13,096 bases of DNA, taken from positions 1 through 13,096 of the forward strand of contig CAJXPH010000055.1 of the NCBI GenBank assembly GCA_913057765.1, written 5' to 3'. The DNA is from an uncultured Campylobacteraceae bacterium. GTDB taxonomy: Bacteria; Campylobacterota; Campylobacteria; Campylobacterales; Arcobacteraceae. The notes below the pieces were generated by a model. That model searched no databases and was not told where the DNA came from. It worked only from the letters and a program-made list of their open reading frames with translations. Numbering within the stretch: position 1 is the first letter of the stretch; the number at the start of each line of letters is the position of its first letter. Made by a program: the position numbers and the translations under genes. This document shows positions 6,646-13,096 of this stretch, one piece after another.

Positions 6646-8194
6646 TACTTTTGTACAAACACATTTTAAAATATCACTAGTGTTTTTTGCCATTGGCCTA
6701 ATTTTTGGACTTTTTTACTCTATAAATCTATTGGGTTTTACTATTGATTCAAAAACTTTATTGCCAACAAATTTAAGATCATTGCATATTAGTCTAATGC
6801 TTTATGGTTTTGTACCTCTCATGCTTTCATATTTACCTTTTTTACTTATAAATAAAGAAGTTGGAGCATCTAAAAAAGGACTTCATTTTCTAAACTTATA
6901 TACTATATTTTGGTATATATTTTTAATATTTATGATAAGTTCACTTCTTTTTGGAAATACAAGAGGATTATCTTTCTATGATTTTCCCTATGAATTAAAT
7001 TTCATTCTAGCTTTTGCAGGTCTAATTTATGTCATCGCATTATATAATTTTGTTAAACAATATGAAATTTATCCTACGTGGGTGAAAGTATGTTTAAAAA
7101 TTGTTGTTATTGCTCCCATTACTCTTTTGATTTTAATGAATCCTATAATTGGACAAGTAGAAAGAACAGTTAGTGGTCCTCATGGAGACAATACACTAGG
7201 AATGAGTCTATCTTTAATACCTTTGTACTATTTAATTATCAAGTTATTAAACAAAGAAGAGTTTATAGCAAGATGGAATATATTATGGATTATTTCAACT
7301 GTATTTTACTTTTCTTCTGTTTTATATAGAATATTTTTTGAACCTTTAACATACAACCAAGAGTGGTTTTTACAATATCTTACCTTACTTTATATACCAC
7401 TTCTTTATAGATGGTATAAAGATTCAAAGATAGAAAGTTTTGCAAGCTTATCTCTTCTTATATCTATCCTTGCTTTTCTTTTTGTTGATGTACAAGGAAA
7501 TATTCTCTTTGTGCCTGAGCTAAGATGGGTATTTCATAGAAATGATTTAATAGTTGCCCATGCTCATGTTGCTATGGGAATAGGAATATTTTTTATGGTT
7601 TTATCTATGTTTACTTCTTATATAGAAGACCTTAAAAAAGTATCTTTTTATTATGTTTATCTTGTAGGGATTATTGGGATCTTTTCAAGTTTGAGTCTCT
7701 CTGGTTTTGTTCAAGCAGGATTTTTAAATATGAATATTTATTTATTATGGATTTTAAGAACAATTTTTGGATTAATTACAATAGGGAGTTTAGTGTTTTT
7801 TCTTCGAAATAAATATAGCTTAACATCTTTACAAAAATACAATTTAATTGGTGTTTTAAGTGATGGATTTGGAGGAATTGGACTTATCCTTTTAGCTAGT
7901 TTTATCTATCCACTTATTGGTTTTTCTTTTTCTGGTACTTATGAATATGTTGTATTTTCATTTGTTAGTATGACCGGTATCTTACATTTTATGGCTTTAA
8001 AATATAAAGAACATCAAATCATATTAACAAATATCACTGTCATTATAAGAGTATTTATAAGTTCTGTATTCTTTGCACTTTTTATGTCTAAATCTTTAGG
8101 AATTGAAGCTTTAGTTATCAGTGCTTTTGATTCATTATTTGTAGTAGTTTATTTAATCTTTTTTTATCAAAAGGAGTTTTTATGCAAAAATTAG
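6632..8194 (+). CDS. Heme-copper-oxidase-like (cbb3/NOR-type subunit I-like) membrane protein lacking the CuB/FeB His pair
   Basis: This 520-residue protein has about 14 membrane helices. LRSLHISLMLYGF (48-60) matches the helix-II low-spin heme ligand box, giving H52. H302, with H310 and H312 in IVAHAHVAMG, matches the helix-X box of cbb3 oxidases and NO reductases, where the two histidines bind the high-spin and low-spin hemes. A single His, H184 in GPHGDNTLG, lies where helix VI carries one metal ligand. The HH pair expected in helix VII (about residues 225-260) is absent: no histidine occurs between H184 and H302. It may therefore bind heme but not a normal second metal. It overlaps the ATPase gene by 14 bp and the next gene by 13 bp. 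No CcoO/CcoP or NorC-type cytochrome c is nearby. Its role is unknown; heme-based sensing, quinol binding or a new NO or oxygen chemistry are possibilities. Confidence 0.75.
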   Translation: MDNFNTFVQTHFKISLVFFAIGLIFGLFYSINLLGFTIDSKTLLPTNLRSLHISLMLYGFVPLMLSYLPFLLINKEVGASKKGLHFLNLYTIFWYIFLIFMISSLLFGNTRGLSFYDFPYELNFILAFAGLIYVIALYNFVKQYEIYPTWVKVCLKIVVIAPITLLILMNPIIGQVERTVSGPHGDNTLGMSLSLIPLYYLIIKLLNKEEFIARWNILWIISTVFYFSSVLYRIFFEPLTYNQEWFLQYLTLLYIPLLYRWYKDSKIESFASLSLLISILAFLFVDVQGNILFVPELRWVFHRNDLIVAHAHVAMGIGIFFMVLSMFTSYIEDLKKVSFYYVYLVGIIGIFSSLSLSGFVQAGFLNMNIYLLWILRTIFGLITIGSLVFFLRNKYSLTSLQKYNLIGVLSDGFGGIGLILLASFIYPLIGFSFSGTYEYVVFSFVSMTGILHFMALKYKEHQIILTNITVIIRVFISSVFFALFMSKSLGIEALVISAFDSLFVVVYLIFFYQKEFLCKN

Positions 8195-9177
8195 ATTTTC
8201 AAAAAATATCAATTGGACAATTAGCTTTAATACTTTTCATCTCTTCGGAGTTATGTTATTACCTCCTAATTGCACAAACTGGAATTGTAGAATATTTTTC
8301 TTCTGATATTTTTGCAATCGCACCACTTCCTATAGGAGGAATTCTTGGTTCATTTTTAGCGTATTATCTTAATATATCAAACAACAATAAAATTTTCTTA
8401 TTTTTAAGCTTACAATTAATGATGAGTTTCTTTTATCCAAATCTATCAATTTTAATGCTTTTTATTTTAGGAATAAGTGTTGGAGCTTTAGCACCACTTT
8501 TAATAAATGAATTGAAAAAAGCTACATTTATAGATTTAGGATTTGCACTTGCAATTTCTTATGTAGTAGGAACATCATTATTCAATTATGAAGCCTCTTT
8601 AAGAGGTGATTTAGCAATAGTACTTACTATCATACCCTTTATAGCTTCAATTTTTTTGCCAAAAGAAAAAGCTAAACAAGAGAATTATCAAGAATTTTCA
8701 TTGTTTGTGATGATTTTATGGATATTTTTAGATTCTGCTTTATTTGAAACTCTGTCAAGAGATATAACAATTTCAATTTGGAGAGATGGATATAGTTTTG
8801 AAATTGCACTTTTTCATATTATTGGAGTAGTTGCCGCATTTAAATATAAAATGCAAAAAAACCAAAAAGAACTATTTATAATAATATTATTCGCTCTTAG
8901 TTATCTATTCTATTTTTTAGAAGAAGCTTTTATCTTATCCCTTTTTTACCCTTTTGTAATCTCTTTTTATAATGTAGCAATACTTCAAACAATTATGAAA
9001 AAGGATTTAAAAACAATTAGTATGTATATGATTTTTATAGGCTGGATGGCATCTGGTGCTGGATTATTTGTAGCTTTAGAAAGTCTAATTATCTTTGTTC
9101 CTACAATTTTTTTACTATCACTTTTAAAAGTGATCAATACACAACAAACGCAAAAAGAGGAGTTACATTATGTATAA
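8182..9177 (+). CDS. Polytopic membrane protein, possibly MFS-like
   Basis: The 331-residue, strongly hydrophobic protein has about 12 predicted membrane helices in two halves, split by a charged loop near residues 160-172 (PKEKAKQENYQE). The segment LGISVGALAPLLINEL (96-111) looks like an MFS helix IV-V turn. Helices are short, and the total is below the usual 400 residues, so MFS membership is tentative. No heme-ligand pattern, Walker motif or signal sequence is seen. The start at ATG 8182 is well supported by AAGGAG (8171-8176). It overlaps the oxidase-like gene by 13 bp and the YceI gene by 8 bp, suggesting coupled synthesis and perhaps a complex with the oxidase-like protein. I do not recognise the family with confidence. 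Confidence 0.6.
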   Translation: MQKLDFQKISIGQLALILFISSELCYYLLIAQTGIVEYFSSDIFAIAPLPIGGILGSFLAYYLNISNNNKIFLFLSLQLMMSFFYPNLSILMLFILGISVGALAPLLINELKKATFIDLGFALAISYVVGTSLFNYEASLRGDLAIVLTIIPFIASIFLPKEKAKQENYQEFSLFVMILWIFLDSALFETLSRDITISIWRDGYSFEIALFHIIGVVAAFKYKMQKNQKELFIIILFALSYLFYFLEEAFILSLFYPFVISFYNVAILQTIMKKDLKTISMYMIFIGWMASGAGLFVALESLIIFVPTIFLLSLLKVINTQQTQKEELHYV

Positions 9178-9697
9178 ACTAATATTAATTGTTGTGTTAA
9201 GTATATTTTCATTTGGAAATAACTTAACATTAAAAAAAGGAGAAATACAAGCTCATACAGAAATTTTTGGTGATAGCGAAATAAACCCAAAAACAGAAAA
9301 AGTAGATTCTACTTTGACAATAGGTGAAAATATTGAATCAATAAAAGGAAAGATATCTATTGTTCCTTTATCTTTAGTAAGTGACAACCTACATAGAGAT
9401 AAGCATATGTATAATGTTTTAAATATTGAAACTAATCCATCAATTAACATTGAAATTAAAAGCATTCAAAAAACTGATACAAACTATAAAATTAATGGTT
9501 TCCTAACACTTAATGGAGTTAATAAAGAGATTTCATCAATAGTAACTATAATAGAAGATCCATTGTTATTAAATTTAAGCGGGAATTTTTCTATTAAATT
9601 AACTGAATTTAATATAGAGCCTCCATCATTGTTGTTTCTAACAGTTAGAGACCAAATAGATATAAAATATAAATTATCATACAGAAAAGGGAAATAG
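9170..9697 (+). CDS. Secreted YceI-like lipid/quinone-binding protein
   Basis: The 175-residue protein has a short signal peptide (hydrophobic residues 3-15). A beta-rich domain follows with YceI landmarks: LHRDKHMYNVLNIETNP (74-90, corresponding to the R-D-x-H and 'kyP' region), GFLTLNGVNKEI (110-121, the 'LTlhGvtk' strand) and a final GNFSIKLTEFNI segment (138-149). Family members form a lipocalin-like barrel that binds polyisoprenoids or isoprenoid quinones in the periplasm. The match is divergent in the C-terminal strands. AGAGGAG (9156-9162) lies 7 nt before the start. The gene overlaps its upstream neighbour by 8 bp, and its stop codon directly abuts the next ATG. Sitting beside a heme-protein gene, it may handle a quinone or lipid for the same pathway; this is inference. 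Confidence 0.75.
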   Translation: MYKLILIVVLSIFSFGNNLTLKKGEIQAHTEIFGDSEINPKTEKVDSTLTIGENIESIKGKISIVPLSLVSDNLHRDKHMYNVLNIETNPSINIEIKSIQKTDTNYKINGFLTLNGVNKEISSIVTIIEDPLLLNLSGNFSIKLTEFNIEPPSLLFLTVRDQIDIKYKLSYRKGK

Positions 9698-10147
9698 ATG
9701 ATTAAAAAAATAGTATTTCTTCTAACATTCGCAACATTGTTATTCTCAAATAGTTTTGAGTTAAATAAAAATATCAACAATTTTTCATTAGTTGATCAAT
9801 TTGATAAAGTGCATACAGTAAATAGTGATGTGAAAACTATTCTTGTTTCTTTTGAAAAAGGTACAGGAGCAGATGTAAATCAATTCTTATCTAGTAAAAA
9901 TCCAGATTTTTTACAAAATAATCATGCTGTGTTCATTGCAAATATTTCAGATATGCCTTCAATTATTACAAAAATGTTTGCTTTACCTAAAATGAAAAAA
10001 TATAAACATAGTATTTTACTTATTTATGATGAATCAGATAAAAGGTTTTTACAAGAAGAAGAAAAAACAACAGTCTACAAACTTGAAAATGGAGTAATTA
10101 AAAATATTAGTTACATTGAAAAAAAAGATTTAGAAAAAGTATTCTAA
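9698..10147 (+). CDS. Secreted protein, possibly a cysteine-free thioredoxin-fold protein
   Basis: The 149-residue protein has a signal peptide (KK then hydrophobic residues 5-16, probable cut near SNS). The segment NNFSLVDQFDKVHTV (27-41) resembles the opening strands of AhpC/TlpA-type thioredoxin folds ('f.L.Dq.Gk.h'), and KTILVSFEKGTGADV (46-60) fits the next strand. However, GTG stands where a CxxC would be, and the whole protein contains no cysteine. MFALPKMKKYKHSILLIYD (93-111) could be the later strand and proline loop. It cannot do thiol chemistry, so a binding or chaperone role is more likely. AAGGGA (9687-9692) gives a good ribosome site. The next gene is in the same frame, separated only by the stop and one codon. 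The fold call is tentative. Confidence 0.6.
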   Translation: MIKKIVFLLTFATLLFSNSFELNKNINNFSLVDQFDKVHTVNSDVKTILVSFEKGTGADVNQFLSSKNPDFLQNNHAVFIANISDMPSIITKMFALPKMKKYKHSILLIYDESDKRFLQEEEKTTVYKLENGVIKNISYIEKKDLEKVF

Positions 10148-10150
10148 AAA

Positions 10151-10888
10151 ATGGAACTTCCAAATCCCAAGAAAATTGAAGTATTGATTAATCATCCTCA
10201 TTTAGATGGTTTAAAAATACTTCATTTAAGTGATTTGCATATAAATAAAAAAATGCAGGAAAGTACTATGTCTAATTTAATAGATATATGTATGGGTTTA
10301 GATTATGATTTTGCTGTTATTACTGGAGATATTATAAATTGTAAGTGCAAAAATATACAAAAGAAATTACAAATTTTAAATAGTTTAGCTTTTATTAAAC
10401 CAGTATATTTTATAAGTGGAAATCACGATATTGTTTATGGGTTAGAGGAGTTAAAAGAAGAACTTAACTCTTTTATTTTTATGGATAACAATTATAAGCT
10501 AATAGATTTTAATGGTAATAAAATTTGCATTGTAGGCTTAGCAGATAGGTTTTCAAAATTATTTGGAATAAGAAGAGATGAACAAAGAGTCAAGCATTTT
10601 CTAGAGTATAATGATGCAACAATTTTTATTTCTCATCAACCAAAAGATTATAAGTTTGCAACTAAAACAAATACTTCATTATTTCTATGTGGACATACTC
10701 ATGGTGGTCAAATTTTTCCTTTTCATTTCTTAGTAAAATTAGTACAGCCTTTTTTATCTGGTCTGTTTTATAAAAGTAAAACTGCAATTTATGTAAATAA
10801 GGGCTTAGGTACTTGGGGAATTAATTATAGATATAAAGCTAATAATGAAATTACAATCCTTGAATTAATTTCAAAAACTGTAAAATAA
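10151..10888 (+). CDS. Calcineurin-like metallophosphoesterase (YkuE/YaeI type)
   Basis: The 245-residue protein shows the full two-metal phosphoesterase set: D28-x-H30 in LSDLHINK, D60 in ITGDII, N91-H92 in SGNHDIVYG, H162 in SHQP, and H182/H184 in CGHTHGGQIFP. The GHTHGGQ ending and LSDLH start place it with YkuE/YaeI/LpxG-like enzymes, some of which act on lipid or nucleotide pyrophosphates at the membrane. No signal peptide or N-terminal helix is present, unlike many relatives, so it is probably cytoplasmic or peripheral. It lacks a clear Shine-Dalgarno site and begins 3 nt after the preceding stop in the same frame, so it probably relies on translational coupling. The substrate is unknown. 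Next to a YceI gene and a LolD-type transporter, a lipid-linked substrate is attractive but unproven. Confidence 0.88.
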   Translation: MELPNPKKIEVLINHPHLDGLKILHLSDLHINKKMQESTMSNLIDICMGLDYDFAVITGDIINCKCKNIQKKLQILNSLAFIKPVYFISGNHDIVYGLEELKEELNSFIFMDNNYKLIDFNGNKICIVGLADRFSKLFGIRRDEQRVKHFLEYNDATIFISHQPKDYKFATKTNTSLFLCGHTHGGQIFPFHFLVKLVQPFLSGLFYKSKTAIYVNKGLGTWGINYRYKANNEITILELISKTVK

Positions 10889-10902
10889 CCAAGAGGTATT
10901 AA

Positions 10903-11571
10903 ATGAAGATTTTGATTATTGAAGATGATGAAAAAATTGTAAATTTTTTAAAAAAAGGTTTAGAAGAAGAATCTTACACTATTGATTATTCTTTAAATGG
11001 TGAAGAGGGTATTTACCTAGCTAGTGTTAATGATTATGATTTGATTTTACTTGATATTATGATTCCATTAAAAAATGGAATAGAAGTATGCAAAACTTTA
11101 AGAGCATCAGAGATTCAAACTCCTATTATAATGCTTACAGCAAAAGATTCTATTGAAGATAAAATAAAAGGTTTAGATCTTGGTGCAAATGATTATTTAG
11201 CAAAACCTTTTTCATTTTCTGAGTTATTAGCAAGAATTAGAGTGCAACTAAGAACAAAAAACTCTTTTGATACTATATTAAAAGTAGATGATTTAGAATT
11301 AGATTTACTTTCAAAAACTGCAAAAAGAGCAAATAATACAATTCCTCTTACCTCAAAAGAATTCTCGATTTTAGAATTTTTAATTAAAAATAAAAACCAA
11401 GTTTTATCAGAAACTGTAATTATGGATTCTTTAAGTAATTTAGATGATACAAATATGAGTAATGTCATAAATGTATATATTTACAGACTAAGAAACAAAA
11501 TAGATAAACCTTATGAAAAAAAGCTAATTAAAACAGTTAGAGGAATGGGATTTAAAATAAATGATGAATAA
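10903..11571 (+). CDS. OmpR/PhoB-family response regulator
   Basis: The 222-residue protein has a receiver domain (1-120) with the acidic pair D8/D9, phosphoacceptor D51 in LLDIMIP, T79 in MLTAKD and K101 in LAKPF. A winged-helix DNA-binding domain (about 125-220) ends in the family pattern YIYRLRNKID ... KTVRGMGFK. All catalytic residues are present. AAGAGG (10891-10896) lies 6 nt before the start. It overlaps the kinase gene by 11 bp, so the two form a cognate pair. The TAGTTAA direct repeats at 4813-4830, before the first gene of this operon, have the right geometry for this protein and suggest autoregulation. Confidence 0.96.
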   Translation: MKILIIEDDEKIVNFLKKGLEEESYTIDYSLNGEEGIYLASVNDYDLILLDIMIPLKNGIEVCKTLRASEIQTPIIMLTAKDSIEDKIKGLDLGANDYLAKPFSFSELLARIRVQLRTKNSFDTILKVDDLELDLLSKTAKRANNTIPLTSKEFSILEFLIKNKNQVLSETVIMDSLSNLDDTNMSNVINVYIYRLRNKIDKPYEKKLIKTVRGMGFKINDE

Positions 11572-12937
11572 ACTTTCAATTAAAAAAAAGCTTTTAGTTT
11601 ATGGTTTTCTTATTCAATTAAGCATTTTAATTGTCTTTTCTTTTTCATTACATAAAGCACTAGAAATATCTACCTTAGATAAAGTAGAAAGTACATTAAA
11701 AGTCATTATTTTAGATATTGCAGACGATATTTTAGAACATGATGACATAGAAGATTTAAAAGATTTTGATGAAGAAAAAGAATACAAATTTGAACCTTTA
11801 TATATAAGACTTCTAAAAATTGATACTAAAATAGAGAGTATTAAATCTATAAAATTTCCAAAAGATATAAAAAAAGATTTTAATACACTAAAAAAATATA
11901 ATACGGATACTATAATATTTGAAGTTCAAGAACCATATATAATTAGTAGGTTGAAATTTGAACTCAATAACATTGATTATATTGTTGAAGTAGCAACAAC
12001 TAATGATACTTTAAATAGTACCTTAGAAAATCTTTTATATATACTACTATTTATCATACCAATTATCCTTATCTTTGCAACACTTGGTGGATACTTCTTA
12101 ATATATAAATCTCTTTCACCTATTGCAAAGATTATTAAGGATTTAAAAAATATACATGCAATGGATTTATCTAAGAGATTAGAAATAACGAATAACAACA
12201 ATGATGAAATATATATACTTACTAAAGAGATAAACTCATTATTGACAAGATTAGAATTGTCATTTGAAAAAATCTCACAATTTAGTAGTGATGCCTCCCA
12301 CGAATTAAAGACACCTTTAACAATTATTAGAGGTGAAATTGAAATATCATTAAGAAAAGATCGTTCATCTTTAGAATATAAAGAAACTTTAAATAATTGT
12401 TTAGATGAAGTTCTAATTATTCAGCAAACTATTGATGATCTTTTATTTTTAGCAAAATCAAAAAATCATTTAGAAGATATTGAAAGAGAAATTTATGTTG
12501 ATGAACTTATTTTAGAAGCAGGAAAAGAATTAGAAAGTTTTGCAAAAATTAAAAACATCAATATAAAATATGAAATTAATGAAGCAACACATATTTCAGG
12601 ACATTCAAAATTATTGAAAATTGCTTTAAAAAATATTATAAAAAATGCTATTATTTTTAGTTATAAAGATTCAAATGTAACAATAAAAAATTATTCAAAT
12701 GAAGAATACATAATTATTAATGTTAAAGATAGAGGAATTGGAATTTCCCTAAATGAACAAAAAAAAGTTTTTGAAAAGTTTTATAGAACAGATAAGAGTA
12801 GGAATAAAGACTCTGGTGGAACAGGCCTAGGATTGGCAATTTCAAAAAAAATTATTGATATGCATAATGCAAAAATTGTAATAACTAGTGAGGAAGGGAA
12901 CGGAACCGAAGTAGAAATTTTATTTCCAAAATCATAA
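11561..12937 (+). CDS. Membrane sensor histidine kinase, partner of the response regulator
   Basis: The 458-residue kinase has TM1 (about 11-30), an extracytoplasmic sensor of about 130 residues rich in D/E/K (31-158), TM2 (159-183), and a HAMP linker (about 185-238). The HisKA domain carries phosphoacceptor H247 in ASHELKTPL, and the HATPase domain shows the N box N358-N362, DRGIG (390-394), the F box FYRTD (407-411) and GGTGLGLA (419-426). The layout is that of OmpR-linked CusS/QseC-type kinases. Two ATGs (11561 and 11564) are possible starts; AGGAATGGGA upstream suits either. The sensor domain has no recognisable family motif and no Cys or clear His metal site, so the signal is unknown. 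It is the last gene of the operon. Confidence 0.94.
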   Translation: MMNKLSIKKKLLVYGFLIQLSILIVFSFSLHKALEISTLDKVESTLKVIILDIADDILEHDDIEDLKDFDEEKEYKFEPLYIRLLKIDTKIESIKSIKFPKDIKKDFNTLKKYNTDTIIFEVQEPYIISRLKFELNNIDYIVEVATTNDTLNSTLENLLYILLFIIPIILIFATLGGYFLIYKSLSPIAKIIKDLKNIHAMDLSKRLEITNNNNDEIYILTKEINSLLTRLELSFEKISQFSSDASHELKTPLTIIRGEIEISLRKDRSSLEYKETLNNCLDEVLIIQQTIDDLLFLAKSKNHLEDIEREIYVDELILEAGKELESFAKIKNINIKYEINEATHISGHSKLLKIALKNIIKNAIIFSYKDSNVTIKNYSNEEYIIINVKDRGIGISLNEQKKVFEKFYRTDKSRNKDSGGTGLGLAISKKIIDMHNAKIVITSEEGNGTEVEILFPKS

Positions 12938-13048
12938 CTAACTATATGTTCTACTGAATTTGTAGTACTTGCTAGGTATTAGTTTTTCTAATATTAATAG
13001 TATAAATGTTAAAATTATTTTTAACTTAATAAGTTATAAGGATATACA
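12938..13048. other. Short non-coding end of native DNA with weak hairpins
   Basis: Two weak AT-rich hairpins follow the kinase stop: TATTAG/CTAATA (12977-12993, loop TTTTT) and GTTAAAA/TTTTAAC (13008-13025, loop TTAT). Neither is followed by a good T run, so no convincing terminator is visible. AAGGA at 13038-13042 could be the ribosome site of a gene starting just past the contig end, meaning the operon may continue. Evidence for either reading is thin. Confidence 0.35.
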
Positions 13049-13096
13049 CTGTCTCTTATACACATCTCCGAGCCCACGAGACCAGAGAGGATCTCG
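13049..13096 (-). other. Illumina Nextera i7-side adapter (not genomic)
   Basis: The 19-bp Tn5 mosaic end in reverse orientation (13049-13067) is followed by the read-2 tail CCGAGCCCACGAGAC (13068-13082), CAGAGAGG (13083-13090, matching index N708) and ATCTCG, the start of the P7 segment. This is adapter read-through retained in the assembly. Native DNA ends at about 13048. Confidence 0.98.

Noticed and set aside
6632..8194. Calling this gene ccoN or norB
   Set aside because: The helix-VII histidine pair and all partner cytochrome subunits are absent, so a named oxidase or NO reductase assignment is not supported.
9253..9780. Minus-strand open frames across the YceI and following genes
   Set aside because: They are shadows of plus-strand genes that have signal peptides, family motifs and ribosome sites; the reverse frames have none of these.
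26..13067. A 13-kb composite transposon bounded by 19-bp inverted repeats (Tn5 mosaic ends)
   Set aside because: The repeats are continuous with Illumina read tails and index sequences and lie at the contig ends, so they are library adapters, not a natural mobile element.

Overview
The window reads as one complete short-read contig. Illumina Nextera adapter sequence sits at both ends (1-44 and 13049-13096), so native DNA spans about 45-13048. That DNA is very AT-rich, uses AGA/TTA-type codons, is densely packed, and carries a Cache-domain histidine kinase with an IAHQWKQPL phosphoacceptor box. Together these suggest a Campylobacterota bacterium, most likely of the Arcobacter group. This assignment is inference from style and gene content, not from a marker gene. 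No rRNA, tRNA, CRISPR array or insertion sequence was seen.

Left part (45-4700). A membrane-bound sensor kinase is cut at its 5' end by the contig edge. It converges on a leftward pair made of a LysR-type regulator followed by a cytoplasmic DsbA-family (CSWC) thiol protein. The LysR gene is divergent from a secreted alpha/beta hydrolase, with overlapping promoters in the 141-bp gap. The hydrolase has a cysteine at the nucleophile elbow, and the usual C-terminal catalytic histidine is not visible. It ends in a strong intrinsic terminator.

Intergenic 4648-4945. This holds the terminator, two small hairpins with related loops, a tandem heptamer TAGTTAA with an 11-bp period (the layout bound by OmpR/PhoB-family regulators), a 26-bp palindrome, and a likely extended -10 promoter.

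Right part (4946-12937). Nine co-directional genes overlap or lie at most 14 bp apart and look like one operon: an FtsX/MacB-type ABC permease and its LolD-like ATPase; a heme-copper-oxidase-like membrane protein that keeps heme-ligand histidines but lacks the usual CuB/FeB histidine pair; a 12-helix MFS-like membrane protein; a secreted YceI-like lipid/quinone-binding protein; a secreted protein, possibly thioredoxin-fold, without any cysteine; a metallophosphoesterase; and an OmpR-family response regulator with its histidine kinase. The operon is the best candidate for an undescribed system. A plausible but unproven reading is an envelope redox or lipid/quinone-handling module that controls its own expression through the two-component pair and the TAGTTAA repeats.
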